DNA of 64,000 nucleotides from the NCBI RefSeq assembly GCF_037975245.1, contig NC_092565.1, forward strand, positions 17,093,999 to 17,157,998, in the 5' to 3' direction. Shown here piece after piece: positions 1 to 12,104 of this stretch (position 1 is its first letter; every line of letters begins with the position of its first letter). The stretch is from Apostichopus japonicus. Lineage: Eukaryota > Echinodermata > Holothuroidea > Aspidochirotida > Stichopodidae. A model generated the notes under the pieces. That model searched no databases, had not been told where the DNA came from, and was given only the letters and a program-made list of their open reading frames with translations. A program made the position numbers and the translations under genes.

Positions 1-41
1 CCGTGGTTCGAACCCCGGTGATGACGTCTTTTGCCGATCTT

Positions 42-72
42 TTACAGCTCGTGCCTGCACGGGGAGCTGTAA
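42..72 (+). other. Conserved satellite hairpin, domain A form
   Basis: Inverted repeat TTACAGCT (42-49) with AGCTGTAA (65-72). Inside it, CGTG (50-53) pairs with CACG (58-61) across the tetraloop CCTG, leaving a one-sided GGG bulge. In domain A about half of the copies read AGCCGTAA, which weakens one pair. The structure could form as a cruciform in DNA or as a hairpin in RNA. Confidence 0.7.
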
Positions 73-102
73 GTATTAGTTAATCCACCTAATATCTCAG
101 AC

Positions 103-196
103 CATACGGTGGCGCGATGGCTTGGCGCACTGTACGAGCTGATGATCGAGACTCTCTTTTGCATCCGTGGTTCGAACCCCGGTGATGACGTCTTTT
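103..196 (+). other. tRNA-like unit in a domain A monomer (A box, B box, T4)
   Basis: Representative of the tRNA-derived segment repeated in nearly every monomer. The A-box-like TGGCGCGATGG is at 110-120, differing from TGGCNNAGTGG at two positions. The D-arm is GCGC, loop GATGGCTTG (with the GG of G18-G19), GCGC. The B box GGTTCGAACCCC is at 169-180, 59 bases from the A-box start, and TTTT at 193-196 could end a Pol III transcript. Against a real tRNA gene: no acceptor stem pairs, no anticodon arm forms, and the T-stem CGTGG/CCCGG has two mismatches. A further TTTT lies between the boxes. It is best read as a SINE-like or tRNA-pseudogene ancestor amplified as a satellite; transcription is not shown. 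Confidence 0.75.
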
Positions 197-1339
197 GCCG
201 ATCTATTACAGCTCGTGCCTCCACGGGGAGCTGTAAGTATTAGTTAATCCACCTAATATCTCAGTCCATACAGTGGCGCGATGGCTTGGCGCACTGTACG
301 AGCTGATGATCGAGACTCTCTTTTGCATCCGTGGTTCAACCCCGGTGATGACGTCTTTTGCCGATCTTTTACAGCTCGTGCCTACACGGGGAGCTGTAAG
401 TATTAGTTAATCCACCTAATATCTCAGTCCATACAGTGGCGCGATGGCTTGGCGCACTGTACGAGCTGATGATCGAGACTCTCTTTTGCATCCGTGGTTC
501 GAACCCCGGTGATGACGTCTTTTGCCGATCTTGTACAGCTCGTGCCTGCACGGGGAGCTGTAAGTATTAGTTAATATACCTAATATCTCAGTCCATACGG
601 TGGCGCGATGGCTTGGCGCACTGTACGAGCTGATGCTCGAGACTCTCTTTTGCATCCGTGGTTCGAACCCCGGTGATGACGTCTTTTGCCGATCTTTTAC
701 AGCTCGTGCCTGCACGGGGAGCTGTAAGTATTAGTTAATCCACCTGATATCTCAGTCCATAGTGTGGCGCGATGGTTTGGCGCACTGTACGAGCTGATGC
801 TCGAGACTCTCTTTTGCATCCGTGGTTCGAACCCCGGTGATGACGTCTTTTGCCGATCTCTTACAGCTCGTGCCTACACGGGGAGCCGTAAGTATTAGTT
901 AACCCACTTAATATCTCAGTCCATACAGTGGCGCGATGGCTTGGCGCACTGTACGAGCTGATGCTCGAGACTCTCTTTTGCATCCGTGGTTCGAACCCCG
1001 GTGATGACGTCTTTTGCCGATCTTTTACAGCTCGTGCCTACACGGGGAGCTGTAAGTATTAGTTAATCCACCTAATATCTCAGTCCATACAGTGGCGCGA
1101 TGGCTTGGCGCACTGTACGAGCTGATGCTCGAGACTCTCTTTTGCATCCGTGGTTCGAACCCCGGTGATGACGTCTTTTGCCGATCTATTACAGCTCGTG
1201 CCTACACGGGGAGCCGTAAGTATTAGTTAATCCACCTAATATCTCAGTCCATACGGTGGCGCGATGGCTTGGCGCACTGTACGAGCTGATGCTCGAGACT
1301 CTCTTTTGCATCCGTGGTTCGAACCCCGGTGATGACGTC

Positions 1340-1350
1340 TTTTGCACGGG
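1340..1350 (+). other. Truncated satellite monomer
   Basis: Here CTTTTGC joins directly to ACGGGGAGCTG. About 24 bases spanning the 5' arm of the conserved hairpin and the second T4 are missing. It is the largest internal deletion I saw in any monomer and explains most of the length deficit of the 335-3,095 interval (17 monomers less 28 bases). Confidence 0.8.
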
Positions 1351-4300
1351 GAGCTGTAAGTATTAGTTAATCCACCTAATATCTCAGTCCATACAGTGGC
1401 GCAATGGCTTGGCGCACTGTACGAGCTGATGCTCGAGACTCTCTTTTGCATCCGTGGTTCGAACCCCGGTGATGACGTCTTTTGCCGATCTCTTACAGCT
1501 CGTGCCTACACGGGGAGCCGTAAGTATTAGTTAACCCACTTAATATCTCAGTCCATACAGTGGCGCGATGGCTTGGCGCACTGTACGAGCTGATGATCGA
1601 GACTCTCTTTTGCATCCGTGGTTCGAACCCCGGTGATGACGTCTTTTGCCGATCTTTTACAGCTCGTGCCTACACGGGGAGCTGTAAGTATTAGTTAATC
1701 CACCTAATATCTCAGTCCATACGGTGGCGCGATGGCTTGGCGCACTGTACGAGCTGATGAGCGAGACTCTCTTTTGCATCCGTGGTTCGAACCCCGGTGA
1801 TGACGTCTTTTGACGATCTTTTACAGCTCGTGCCTACAGGGAGCTGTAAGTATTAGTTAATCCACCTAATATCTCAGTCCATACAATGGCGCGATGGCTT
1901 GGCGCACTGTACGAGCTGATGATCGAGACTCTCTTTTGCATCCGTGGTTCGAACCCCGGTGATGACGTCTTTTGCCGATCTTTTACAGCTCGTGCCAAAC
2001 GGGGAGCTGTAAGTATTAGTTAATCCACCTAATATCTCAGTCCATACGGTGGCGCGATGGCTTGGCGCACTGTACGAGCTGATGCTCGAGACTCTCTTTT
2101 GCATGCGTGGTTCGAACCCCGGTGATGACGTCTTTTGCCGATCTTTTACAGCTCGTGCCTGCACGGGGAGCTGTAAGTATTAGTTAATCCACCTGATATC
2201 TCAGTCCATAGTGTGGCGCGATTGTTTGGCGCACTGTACGAGCTGATGATCGAGACTCTCTTTTGCATCCGTGGTTCGAACCCCGGTGATGACGTCTTTT
2301 GCCGATCTTTTACAGCTCGTGCCTGCACGGGGAGCTGTAAGTATTAGTTAATCCACCTGATATCTCAGTCCATACGGTGGCGCGATGGCTTGGCGCACTG
2401 TACGAGCTGATGCTCGAGACTCTCTTTTGCATCCGTGGTTCGAACCCCGGTGATGACGTCTTTTGCCGATCTTTTACAGCTCGTGCCTGCACGGGGAGCT
2501 GTAAGTATTAGTTAATCCACCTGATATCTCAGTCCATACGGTGGCGCGATGGCTTGGCGCACTGTACGAGCTGATGCTCGAGACTCTCTTTTGCATCCGT
2601 GGTTCGAACCCCGGTGATGACGTCTTTTGCCGATCTCTTACAGCTCGTGCCTACACGGGGAGCCGTAAGTATTAGTTAACCCACTTAATATCTCAGTCCA
2701 TACAGTGGCGCGATGGCTTGGCGCACTGTACGAGCTGATGATCGAGACTCTCTTTTGCATCCGTGGTTCGAACCCCGGTGATGACGTCTTTTGCCGATCT
2801 TTTACAGCTCGTGCCTACACGGGGAGCTGTAAGTATTAGTTAATCCACCTAATATCTCAGTCCATACAGTGGCGCGATGGCTTGGCGCACTGTACGAGCT
2901 GATGATCGAGACTCTCTTTTGCATCCGTGGTTCGAACCCCGGTGATGACGTCTTTTGCCGATCTTTTACAGCTCGTGCCTACACGGGGAGCTGTAAGTAT
3001 TAGTTAATCCACTTAATATCTCAGTCCATACAGTGGCGCGATGGCTTGGCGCACTGTACGAGCTGATGATCGAGACTCTCTTTTGCATCCGTGGTTCAAC
3101 CCCGGTGATGACGTCTTTTGCCGATCTTTTACAGCTCGTGCCTACACGGGGAGCTGTAAGTATTAGTTAATCCAATTAATATCTCAGTCCATACAGTGGC
3201 GCGATGGCTTGGCGCACTGTACGAGCTGATGATCGAGACTCTCTTTTGCATCCGTGGTTCGAACCCCGGTGATGACGTCTTTTGCCGATCTTTTACAGCT
3301 CGTGCCTGCACGGGGAGCTGTAAGTATTAGTTAATACACCTAATATCTCAGTCCATACGGTGGCGCGATGGCTTGGCGCACTGTACGAGCTGATGCTCGA
3401 GACTCTCTTTTGCATCCGTGGTTCGAACCCCGGTGATGACGTCTTTTGCCGATCTTTTACAGCTCGTGCCTGCACGGGGAGCTGTAAGTATTAGTTAATC
3501 CACCTGATATCTCAGTCCATAGTGTGGCGCGATGGTTTGGCGCACTGTACGAGCTGATGCTCGAGACTCTCTTTTGCATCCGTGGTTCGAACCCCGGTGA
3601 TGACGTCTTTTGCCGATCTCTTACAGCTCGTGCCTACACGGGGAGCCGTAAGTATTAGTTAACCCACTTAATATCTCAGTCCATACAGTGGCGCGATGGC
3701 TTGGCGCACTGTACGAGCTGATGATCGAGACTCTCTTTTGCATCCGTGGTTCGAACCCCGGTGATGACGTCTTTTGCCGATCTTTTACAGCTCGTGCCTA
3801 CACGGGGAGCTGTAAGTATTAGTTAATCCACCTAATATCTCAGTCCATACGGTGGCGCGATGGCTTGGCGCACTGTACGAGCTGATGCTCGAGACTCTCT
3901 TTTGCATCCGTGGTTCGAACCCCGGTGATGACGTCTTTTGCCGATCTATTACAGCTCGTGCCTACACGGGGAGCCGTAAGTATTAGTTAATCCACCTAAT
4001 ATCTCAGTCCATACGGTGGCGCGATGGCTTGGCGCACTGTACGAGCTGATGCTCGAGACTCTCTTTTGCATCCGTGGTTCGAACCCCGGTGATGACGTCT
4101 TTTGCCGATCTTTTACAGCTCGTGCCTGCACGGGGAGCTGTAAGTATTAGTTAATCCACCTGATATCTCAGTCCATACGGTGGCGCGATGGCTTGGCGCA
4201 CTGTACGAGCTGATGCTCGAGAATCTCTTTTGCATCCGTGGTTCGAACCCCGGTGATGACGTCTTTTGCCGATCTTTTACAGCTCGTGCCTGCACGGGGA

Positions 4301-5061
4301 GCTGTAAGTATTAGTTAATCCACCTAATATCTCAGTCCATAGTGTGGCGCGATTGTTTGGCGCACTGTACGAGCTGATGATCGAGACTCTCTTTTGCATC
4401 CGTGGTTCGAACCCCGGTGATGACGTCTTTTGCCGATCTTTTACAGCTCGTGCCTGCACGGGGAGCTGTAAGTATTAGTTAATCCACCTGATATCTCAGT
4501 CCATACGGTGGCGCGATGGCTTGGCGCACTGTACGAGCTGATGCTCGAGACTCTCTTTTGCATCCGTGGTTCGAACCCCGGTGATGACGTCTTTTGCCGA
4601 TCTTTTACAGCTCGTGCCTACACGGGGAGCCGTAAGTATTAGTTAACCCACTTAATATCTCAGTCCATACAGTGGCGCGATGGCTTGGCGCACTGTACGA
4701 GCTGATGATCGAGACTCTCTTTTGCATCCGTGGTTCGAACCCCGGTGATGACGTCTTTTGCCGATCTTTTACAGCTCGTGCCTACACGGGGAGCTGTAAG
4801 TATTAGTTAATCCACCTAATATCTCAGTCCATACGGTGGCGCGATGGCTTGGCGCACTGTACGAGCTGATGATCGAGACTCTCTTTTGCATCCGTGGTTC
4901 GAACCCCGGTGATGACGTCTTTTGCCGATCTTTTACAGCTCGTGCCTACACGGGGAGCTGTAAGTATTAGTTAATCCACTTAATATCTCAGTCCATACAG
5001 TGGCGCGATGGCTTGGCGCACTGTACGAGCTGATGATCGAGACTCTCTTTTGCATCCGTGG

Positions 5062-8000
5062 TTCAACCCCGGTGATGACGTCTTTTGCCGATCTTTTACA
5101 GCTCGTGCCTACACGGGGAGCTGTAAGTATTAGTTAATCCACCTAATATCTCAGTCCATACAGTGGCGCGATGGTTTGGCGCACTGTACGAGCTGATGAT
5201 CGAGACTCTCTTTTGCATCCGTGGTTCGAACCCCGGTGATGACGTCTTTTGCCGATCTTGTACAGCTCGTGCCTGCACGGGGAGCTGTAAGTATTAGTTA
5301 ATACACCTAATATCTCAGTCCATACGGTGGCGCGATGGCTTGGCGCACTGTACGAGCTGATGCTCGAGACTCTCTTTTGCATCCGTGGTTCGAACCCCGG
5401 TGATGACGTCTTTTGCCGATCTTTTACAGCTCGTGCCTGCACGGGGAGCTGTAAGTATTAGTTAATCCACCTGATATCTCAGTCCATAGTGTGGCGCGAT
5501 GGTTTGGCGCACTGTACGAGCTGATGCGCGAGACTCTCTTTTGCATCCGTGGTTCGAACCCCGGTGATGACGTCTTTTGCCGATCTCTTACAGCTCGTGC
5601 CTACACGGGGAGCCGTAAGTATTAGTTAACCCACTTAATATCTCAGTCCATACAGTGGCGCGATGGCTTGGCGCACTGTACGAGCTGATGATCGAGACTC
5701 TCTTTTGCATCCGTGGTTCGAACCCCGGTGATGACGTCTTTTGCCGATCTTTTACAGCTCGTGCCTACACGGGGAGCTGTAAGTATTAGTTAATCCACCT
5801 AATATCTCAGTCCATACGGTGGCGCGATGGCTTGGCGCACTGTACGAGCTGATGCTCGAGACTCTCTTTTGCATCCGTGGTTCGAACCCCGGTGATGACG
5901 TCTTTTGCCGATCTATTACAGCTCGTGCCTACACGGGGAGCCGTAAGTATTAGTTAATCCACCTAATATCTCAGTCCATACGGTGGCGCGATGGCTTGGC
6001 GCACTGTACGAGCTGATGCTCGAGACTCTCTTTTGCATCCGTGGTTCGAACCCCGGTGATGACGTCTTTTGCCGATCTTTTACAGCTCGTGCCAAACGGG
6101 GAGCTGTAAGTATTAGTTAATCCACCTGATATCTCAGTCCATACGGTGGCGCGATGGCTTGGCGCACTGTACGAGCTGATGCTCGAGAATCTCTTTTGCA
6201 TCCGTGGTTCGAACCCCGGTGATGACGTCTTTTGCCGATCTTTTACAGCTCGTGCCTGCACGGGGAGCTGTAAGTATTAGTTAATCCACCTAATATCTCA
6301 GTCCATAGTGTGGCGCGATTGTTTGGCGCACTGTACGAGCTGATGATCGAGACTCTCTTTTGCATCCGTGGTTCGAACCCCGGTGATGACGTCTTTGCCG
6401 ATCTTTTACAGCTCGTGCCTGCACGGGGAGCTGTAAGTATTAGTTAATCCACCTGATATCTCAGTCCATACGGTGGCGCGATGGCTTGGCGCACTGTACG
6501 AGCTGATGCTCGAGACTCTCTTTTGCATCCGTGGTTCGAACCCCGGTGATGACGTCTTTTGCCGATCTTTTACAGCTCGTGCCTGCACGGGGAGCTGTAA
6601 GTAATAGTTAATCCACCTGATATCTCAGTCCATACGGTGGCGCGATGGCTTGGCGCACTGTACGAGCTGATGCTCGAGACTCTCTTTTGCATCCGTGGTT
6701 CGAACCCCGGTGATGACGTCTTTTGCCGATCTCTTACAGCTCGTGCCTACACGGGGAGCCGTAAGTATTAGTTAACCCACTTAATATCTCAGTCCATACA
6801 GTGGCGCGATGGCTTGGCGCACTGTACGAGCTGATGATCGAGACTCTCTTTTGCATCCGTGGTTCGAACCCCGGTGATGACGTCTTTTGCCGATCTTTTA
6901 CAGCTCGTGCCTACACGGGGAGCTGTAAGTATTAGTTAATCCACCTAATATCTCAGTCCATACAGTGGCGCGATGGCTTGGCGCACTGTACGAGCTGATG
7001 ATCGAGACTCTCTTTTGCATCCGTGGTTCGAACCCCGGTGATGACGTCTTTTGCCGATCTTTTACAGCTCGTGCCTACACGGGGAGCTGTAAGTATTAGT
7101 TAATCCACTTAATATCTCAGTCCATACAGTGGCGCGATGGCTTGGCGCACTGTACGAGCTGATGATCGAGACTCTCTTTTGCATCCGTGGTTCAACCCCG
7201 GTGATGACGTCTTTTGCCGATCTTTTACAGCTCGTGCCTACACGGGGAGCTGTAAGTATTAGTTAATCCACCTAATATCTCAGTCCATACAGTGGCGCGA
7301 TGGCTTGGCGCACTGTACGAGCTGATGATCGAGACTCTCTTTTGCATCCGTGGTTCGAACCCCGGTGATGACGTCTTTTGCCGATCTTGTACAGCTCGTG
7401 CCTGCACGGGGAGCTGTAAGTATTAGTTAATACACCTAATATCTCAGTCCATACGGTGGCGCGATGGCTTGGCGCACTGTACGAGCTGATGATCGAGACT
7501 CTCTTTTGCATCCGTGGTTCGAACCCCGGTGATGACGTCTTTTGCCGATCTTTTACAGCTCGTGCCTGCACGGGGAGCTGTAAGTATTAGTTAATCCACC
7601 TGATATCTCAGTCCATAGTGTGGCGCGATGGTTTGGCGCACTGTACGAGCTGATGCTCGAGACTCTCTTTTGCATCCGTGGTTCGAACCCCGGTGATGAC
7701 GTCTTTTGCCGATCTCTTACAGCTCGTGCCTACACGGGGAGCCGTAAGTATTAGTTAACCCACTTAATATCTCAGTCCATACAGTGGCGCGATGGCTTGG
7801 CGCACTGTACGAGCTGATGATCGAGACTCTCTTTTGCATCCGTGGTTCGAACCCCGGTGATGACGTCTTTTGCCGATCTTTTACAGCTCGTGCCTACACG
7901 GGGAGCTGTAAGTATTAGTTAATCCACCTAATATCTCAGTCCATACGGTGGCGCGATGGCTTGGCGCACTGTACGAGCTGATGCTCGAGACTCTCTTTTG

Positions 8001-11000
8001 CATCCGTGGTTCGAACCCCGGTGATGACGTCTTTTGCCGATCTATTACAGCTCGTGCCTACACGGGGAGCCGTAAGTATTAGTTAATCCACCTAATATCT
8101 CAGTCCATACGGTGGCGCGATGGCTTGGCGCACTGTACGAGCTGATGCTCGAGACTCTCTTTTGCATCCGTGGTTCGAACCCCGGTGATGACGTCTTTTC
8201 CCGATCTTTTACAGCTCGTGCCTGCACGGGGAGCTGTAAGTATTAGTTAATCCACCTAATATCTCAGTCCATATGGTGGCGCGATGGCTTGGCGCACTGT
8301 ACGAGCTGATGCTCGAGACTCTCTTTTGCATCCGTGGTTCGAACCCCGGTGATGACGTCTTTTGCCGATCTCTTACAGCTCGTGCCTACACGGGGAGCCG
8401 TAAGTATTAGTTAACCCACTTAATATCTCAGTCCATACAGTGGCGCGATGGCTTGGCGCACTGTACGAGCTGATGATCGAGACTCTCTTTTGCATCCGTG
8501 GTTCGAACCCCGGTGATGACGTCTTTTGCCGATCTTTTACAGCTCGTGCCTACACGGGGAGCTGTAAGTATTAGTTAATCCACCTAATATCTCAGTCCAT
8601 ACGGTGGCGCGATGGCTTGGCGCACTGTACGAGCTGATGCTCGAGACTCTTTTTTGCATCCGTGGTTCGAACCCCGGTGATGACGTCTTTTGCCGATCTA
8701 TTACAGCTCGTACCTACACGGGGAGCTGTAAGTATTAGTTAATCCACCTATTATCTCAGTCCATACGGTGGCGCGATGGCTTGGCGCACTGTACGAGCTG
8801 ATGCTCGAGACTCTCTTTTGCATCCGTGGTTCGAACCCCGGTGATGACGTCTTTTGCCGATCTATTACAGCTCGTGCCTACACGGGGAGCTGTAAGTTTT
8901 AGTTAATCCACCTATTATCTCAGTCCATACAGTGGCGCGATGGCTTGGCGCACTGTACGAGTTGATGATCGAGACTCTCTTTTGCATCCGTGGTTCGAGC
9001 CCCGATGATGACGTCTTTTGCCGATCTTTTACAGCTCGTGCCTACACGGGGAGCTGTAAGTATTAGTTAATCCACCTAATATCTCAGTCCATACAGTGGC
9101 GCGATGGCTTGGCGCACTGTACGAGCTGATGATCGAGACTCTTTTGCATCCGTGGTTCGAACCCCGGTGATGACGTCTTTTGCCGATCTATTACAGCTCG
9201 TGCCTAGACGGGGAGCCGTAAGTATTAGTTAATCCACTTAATATCTCAGTCCATACGGTGGCGCGATGGCTTGGCGCACTGTACGAGCTGATGATCGAGA
9301 CTCTCTTTTGCATCCGTGGTTCAACCCCGGTGATGACGTCTTTTGCCGATCTTTTACAGCTCGTGCCTACACGGGGAGCTGTAAGTATTAGTTAATCCAC
9401 CTAATATCTCAGTCCATACAGTGGCGCGATGGCTTGGCGCACTGTACGAGCTGATGATCGAGACTCTCTTTTGCATCCGTGGTTCGAACCCCGGTGATGA
9501 CGTCTTTTGCCGATCTTGTACAGCTCGTGCCTGCACGGGGAGCTGTAAGTATTAGTTAATACACCTAATATCTCAGTCCATACGGTGGCGCGATGGCTTG
9601 GCGCACTGTACGAGCTGATGCTCGAGACTCTCTTTTGCATCCGTGGTTCGAACCCCGGTGATGACGTCTTTTGCCGATCTTTTACAGCTCGTGCCTGCAC
9701 GGGGAGCTGTAAGTATTAGTTAATCCACCTGATATCTCAGTCCATAGTGTGGCGCGATGGTTTGGCGCACTGTACGAGCTGATGCTCGAGACTCTCTTTT
9801 GCATCCGTGGTTCGAACCCCGGTGATGACGTCTTTTGCCGATCTCTTACAGCTCGTGCCTACACGGGGAGCCGTAAGTATTAGTTAACCCACTTAATATC
9901 TCAGTCCATACAGTGGCGCGATGGCTTGGCGCACTGTACGAGCTGATGATCGAGACTCTCTTTTGCATCCGTGGTTCGAACCCCGGTGATGACGTCTTTT
10001 GCCGATCTTTTACAGCTCGTGCCTACACGGGGAGCTGTAAGTATTAGTTAATCCACCTAATATCTCAGTCCATACGGTGGCGCGATGGCTTGGCGCACTG
10101 TACGAGCTGATGCTCGAGACTCTCTTTTGCATCCGTGGTTCGAACCCCGGTGATGACGTCTTTTGCCGATCTATTACAGCTCGTGCCTACACGGGGAGCC
10201 GTAAGTATTAGTTAATCCACCTAATATCTCAGTCCATACGGTGGCGCGATGGCTTGGCGCACTGTACGAGCTGATGCTCGAGACTCTCTTTTGCATCCGT
10301 GGTTCGAACCCCGGTGATGACGTCTTTTCCCGATCTTTTACAGCTCGTGCCTGCACGGGGAGCTGTAAGTATTAGTTAATCCACTTAATATCTCAGTCCA
10401 TACAGTGGCGCGATGGCTTGGCGCACTGTACGAGCTGATGATCGAGACTCTCTTTTGCATCCGTGGTTCGAACCCCGGTGATGACGTCTTTTGCCGATCT
10501 TTTACAGCTCGTGCCTACACGGGGAGCTGTAAGTATTAGTTAATCCACCTAATATCTCAGTCCATACGGTGGCGCGATGGCTTGGCGCACTGTACGAGCT
10601 GATGCTCGAGACTCTCTTTTGCATCCGTGGTTCGAACCCCGGTGATGACGTCTTTTGCCGATCTATTACAGCTCGTGCCTACACGGGGAGCTGTAAGTAT
10701 TAGTTAATCCACCTATTATCTCAGTCCATACGGTGGCGCGATGGCTTGGCGCACTGTACGAGCTGATGCTCGAGACTCTCTTTTGCATCCGTGGTTCGAA
10801 CCCCGGTGATGACGTCTTTTGCCGATCTATTACAGCTCGTGCCTACACGGGGAGCTGTAAGTTTTAGTTAATCCACCTATTATCTCAGTCCATACAGTGG
10901 CGCGATGGCTTGGCGCACTGTACGAGTTGATGATCGAGACTCTCTTTTGCATCCGTGGTTCGAGCCCCGGTGATGACGTCTTTTGCCGATCTTTTACAGC

Positions 11001-11450
11001 TCGTGCCTACACGGGGAGCTGTAAGTATTAGTTAATCCACCTAATATCTCAGTCCATACAGTGGCGCGATGGCTTGGCGCACTGTACGAGCTGATGATCG
11101 AGACTCTTTTGCATCCGTGGTTCGAACCCCGGTGATGACGTCTTTTGCCGATCTATTACAGCTCGTGCCTACACGGGGAGCCGTAAGTATTAGTTAATCC
11201 ACTTAATATCTCAGTCCATACGGTGGCGCGATGGCTTGGCGCACTGTACGAGCTGATGATCGAGACTCTCTTTTGCATCCGTGGTTCGAACCCCGGTGAT
11301 GACGTCTTTTGCCGATCTTTTACATCTCGTGCCTGCACGGGGAGCTGTAAGTATTAGTTAATCCACCTAATATCTCAGTCCATACGGTGGCGCGATGGCT
11401 TGGCGCACTGTACGAGCTGATGCTCGAGACTCTCTTTTGCATCCGTGGTT
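5062..11450 (+). repeat. Three 13-monomer higher-order repeat units (~2,129 bp)
   Basis: The rare one-base B-box deletion (GGTTCAACCCC) occurs at 5,062, 7,191 and 9,320, spaced 2,129 bp, which is 13 monomers. A second rare variant, TTTTCCCGATC, occurs at 8,199 and 10,328 with the same spacing. The units share their first eight or so monomers closely and diverge towards their ends. This is a classic higher-order repeat made by unequal exchange of multi-monomer blocks. Confidence 0.8.
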
Positions 11451-12104
11451 CGAACCCCGGTGATGACGTCTTTTGCCGATCTATTACAGCTCGTGCCTAC
11501 ACGGGGAGCTGTAAGTATTAGTTAATCCACCTATTATCTCAGTCCAAACGGTGGCGCGATGGCTTGGCGCACTGTACGAGCTGATGATCGAGACTCTCTT
11601 TTGCATCCGTGGTTCGAACCCCGGTGATGACGTCTTTTGCCGATCTATTACAGCTCGTGCCTACACGGGGAGCTGTAAGTATTAGTTAATCCACCTAATA
11701 TCTCAGTCCATACGGTGGCGCGATGGCTTGGCGCACTGTACGAGCTGATGCTCGAGACTCTCTTTTGCATCCGTGGTTCGAACCCCGGTGATGACGTCTT
11801 TTGCCGATCTATTACAGCTCGTGCCTACACGGGGAGCTGTAAGTATTAGTTAATCCACCTATTATCTCAGTCCATACAGTGGCGCGATGGCTTGGCGCAC
11901 TGTACGAGCTGATGCTCGAGACTCTATTTTGCATCCGTGGTTCGAACCCCGGTGATGACGTCTTTTGCCGATCTATTACAGCTCGTGCCTACACGGGGAG
12001 CTGTAAGTATTAGTTAATCCACCTAATATCTCAGTCCATACAGTGGCGCGATGGCTTGGCGCACTGTACGAGCTGATGATCGAGACTCTCTTTTGCATCC
12101 GTGG

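Noticed and set aside
160-185. CENP-B box on the minus strand at TTCGAACCACGG
   Set aside because: TTCG and the following A fit, but the required CGGG does not; only about six of nine core positions match.
1-200. Functional tRNA genes in tandem
   Set aside because: Acceptor stem and anticodon arm do not form, the T-stem has two mismatches, and there is a T4 inside the unit.
454-500. CTGATGA after the D-arm as a hammerhead ribozyme core, since some satellites encode hammerheads
   Set aside because: No GAAA core segment or closing stems at the right places, and the motif is CTGATGC in many domain A monomers and CCGATGA in domain B, so it is not conserved.
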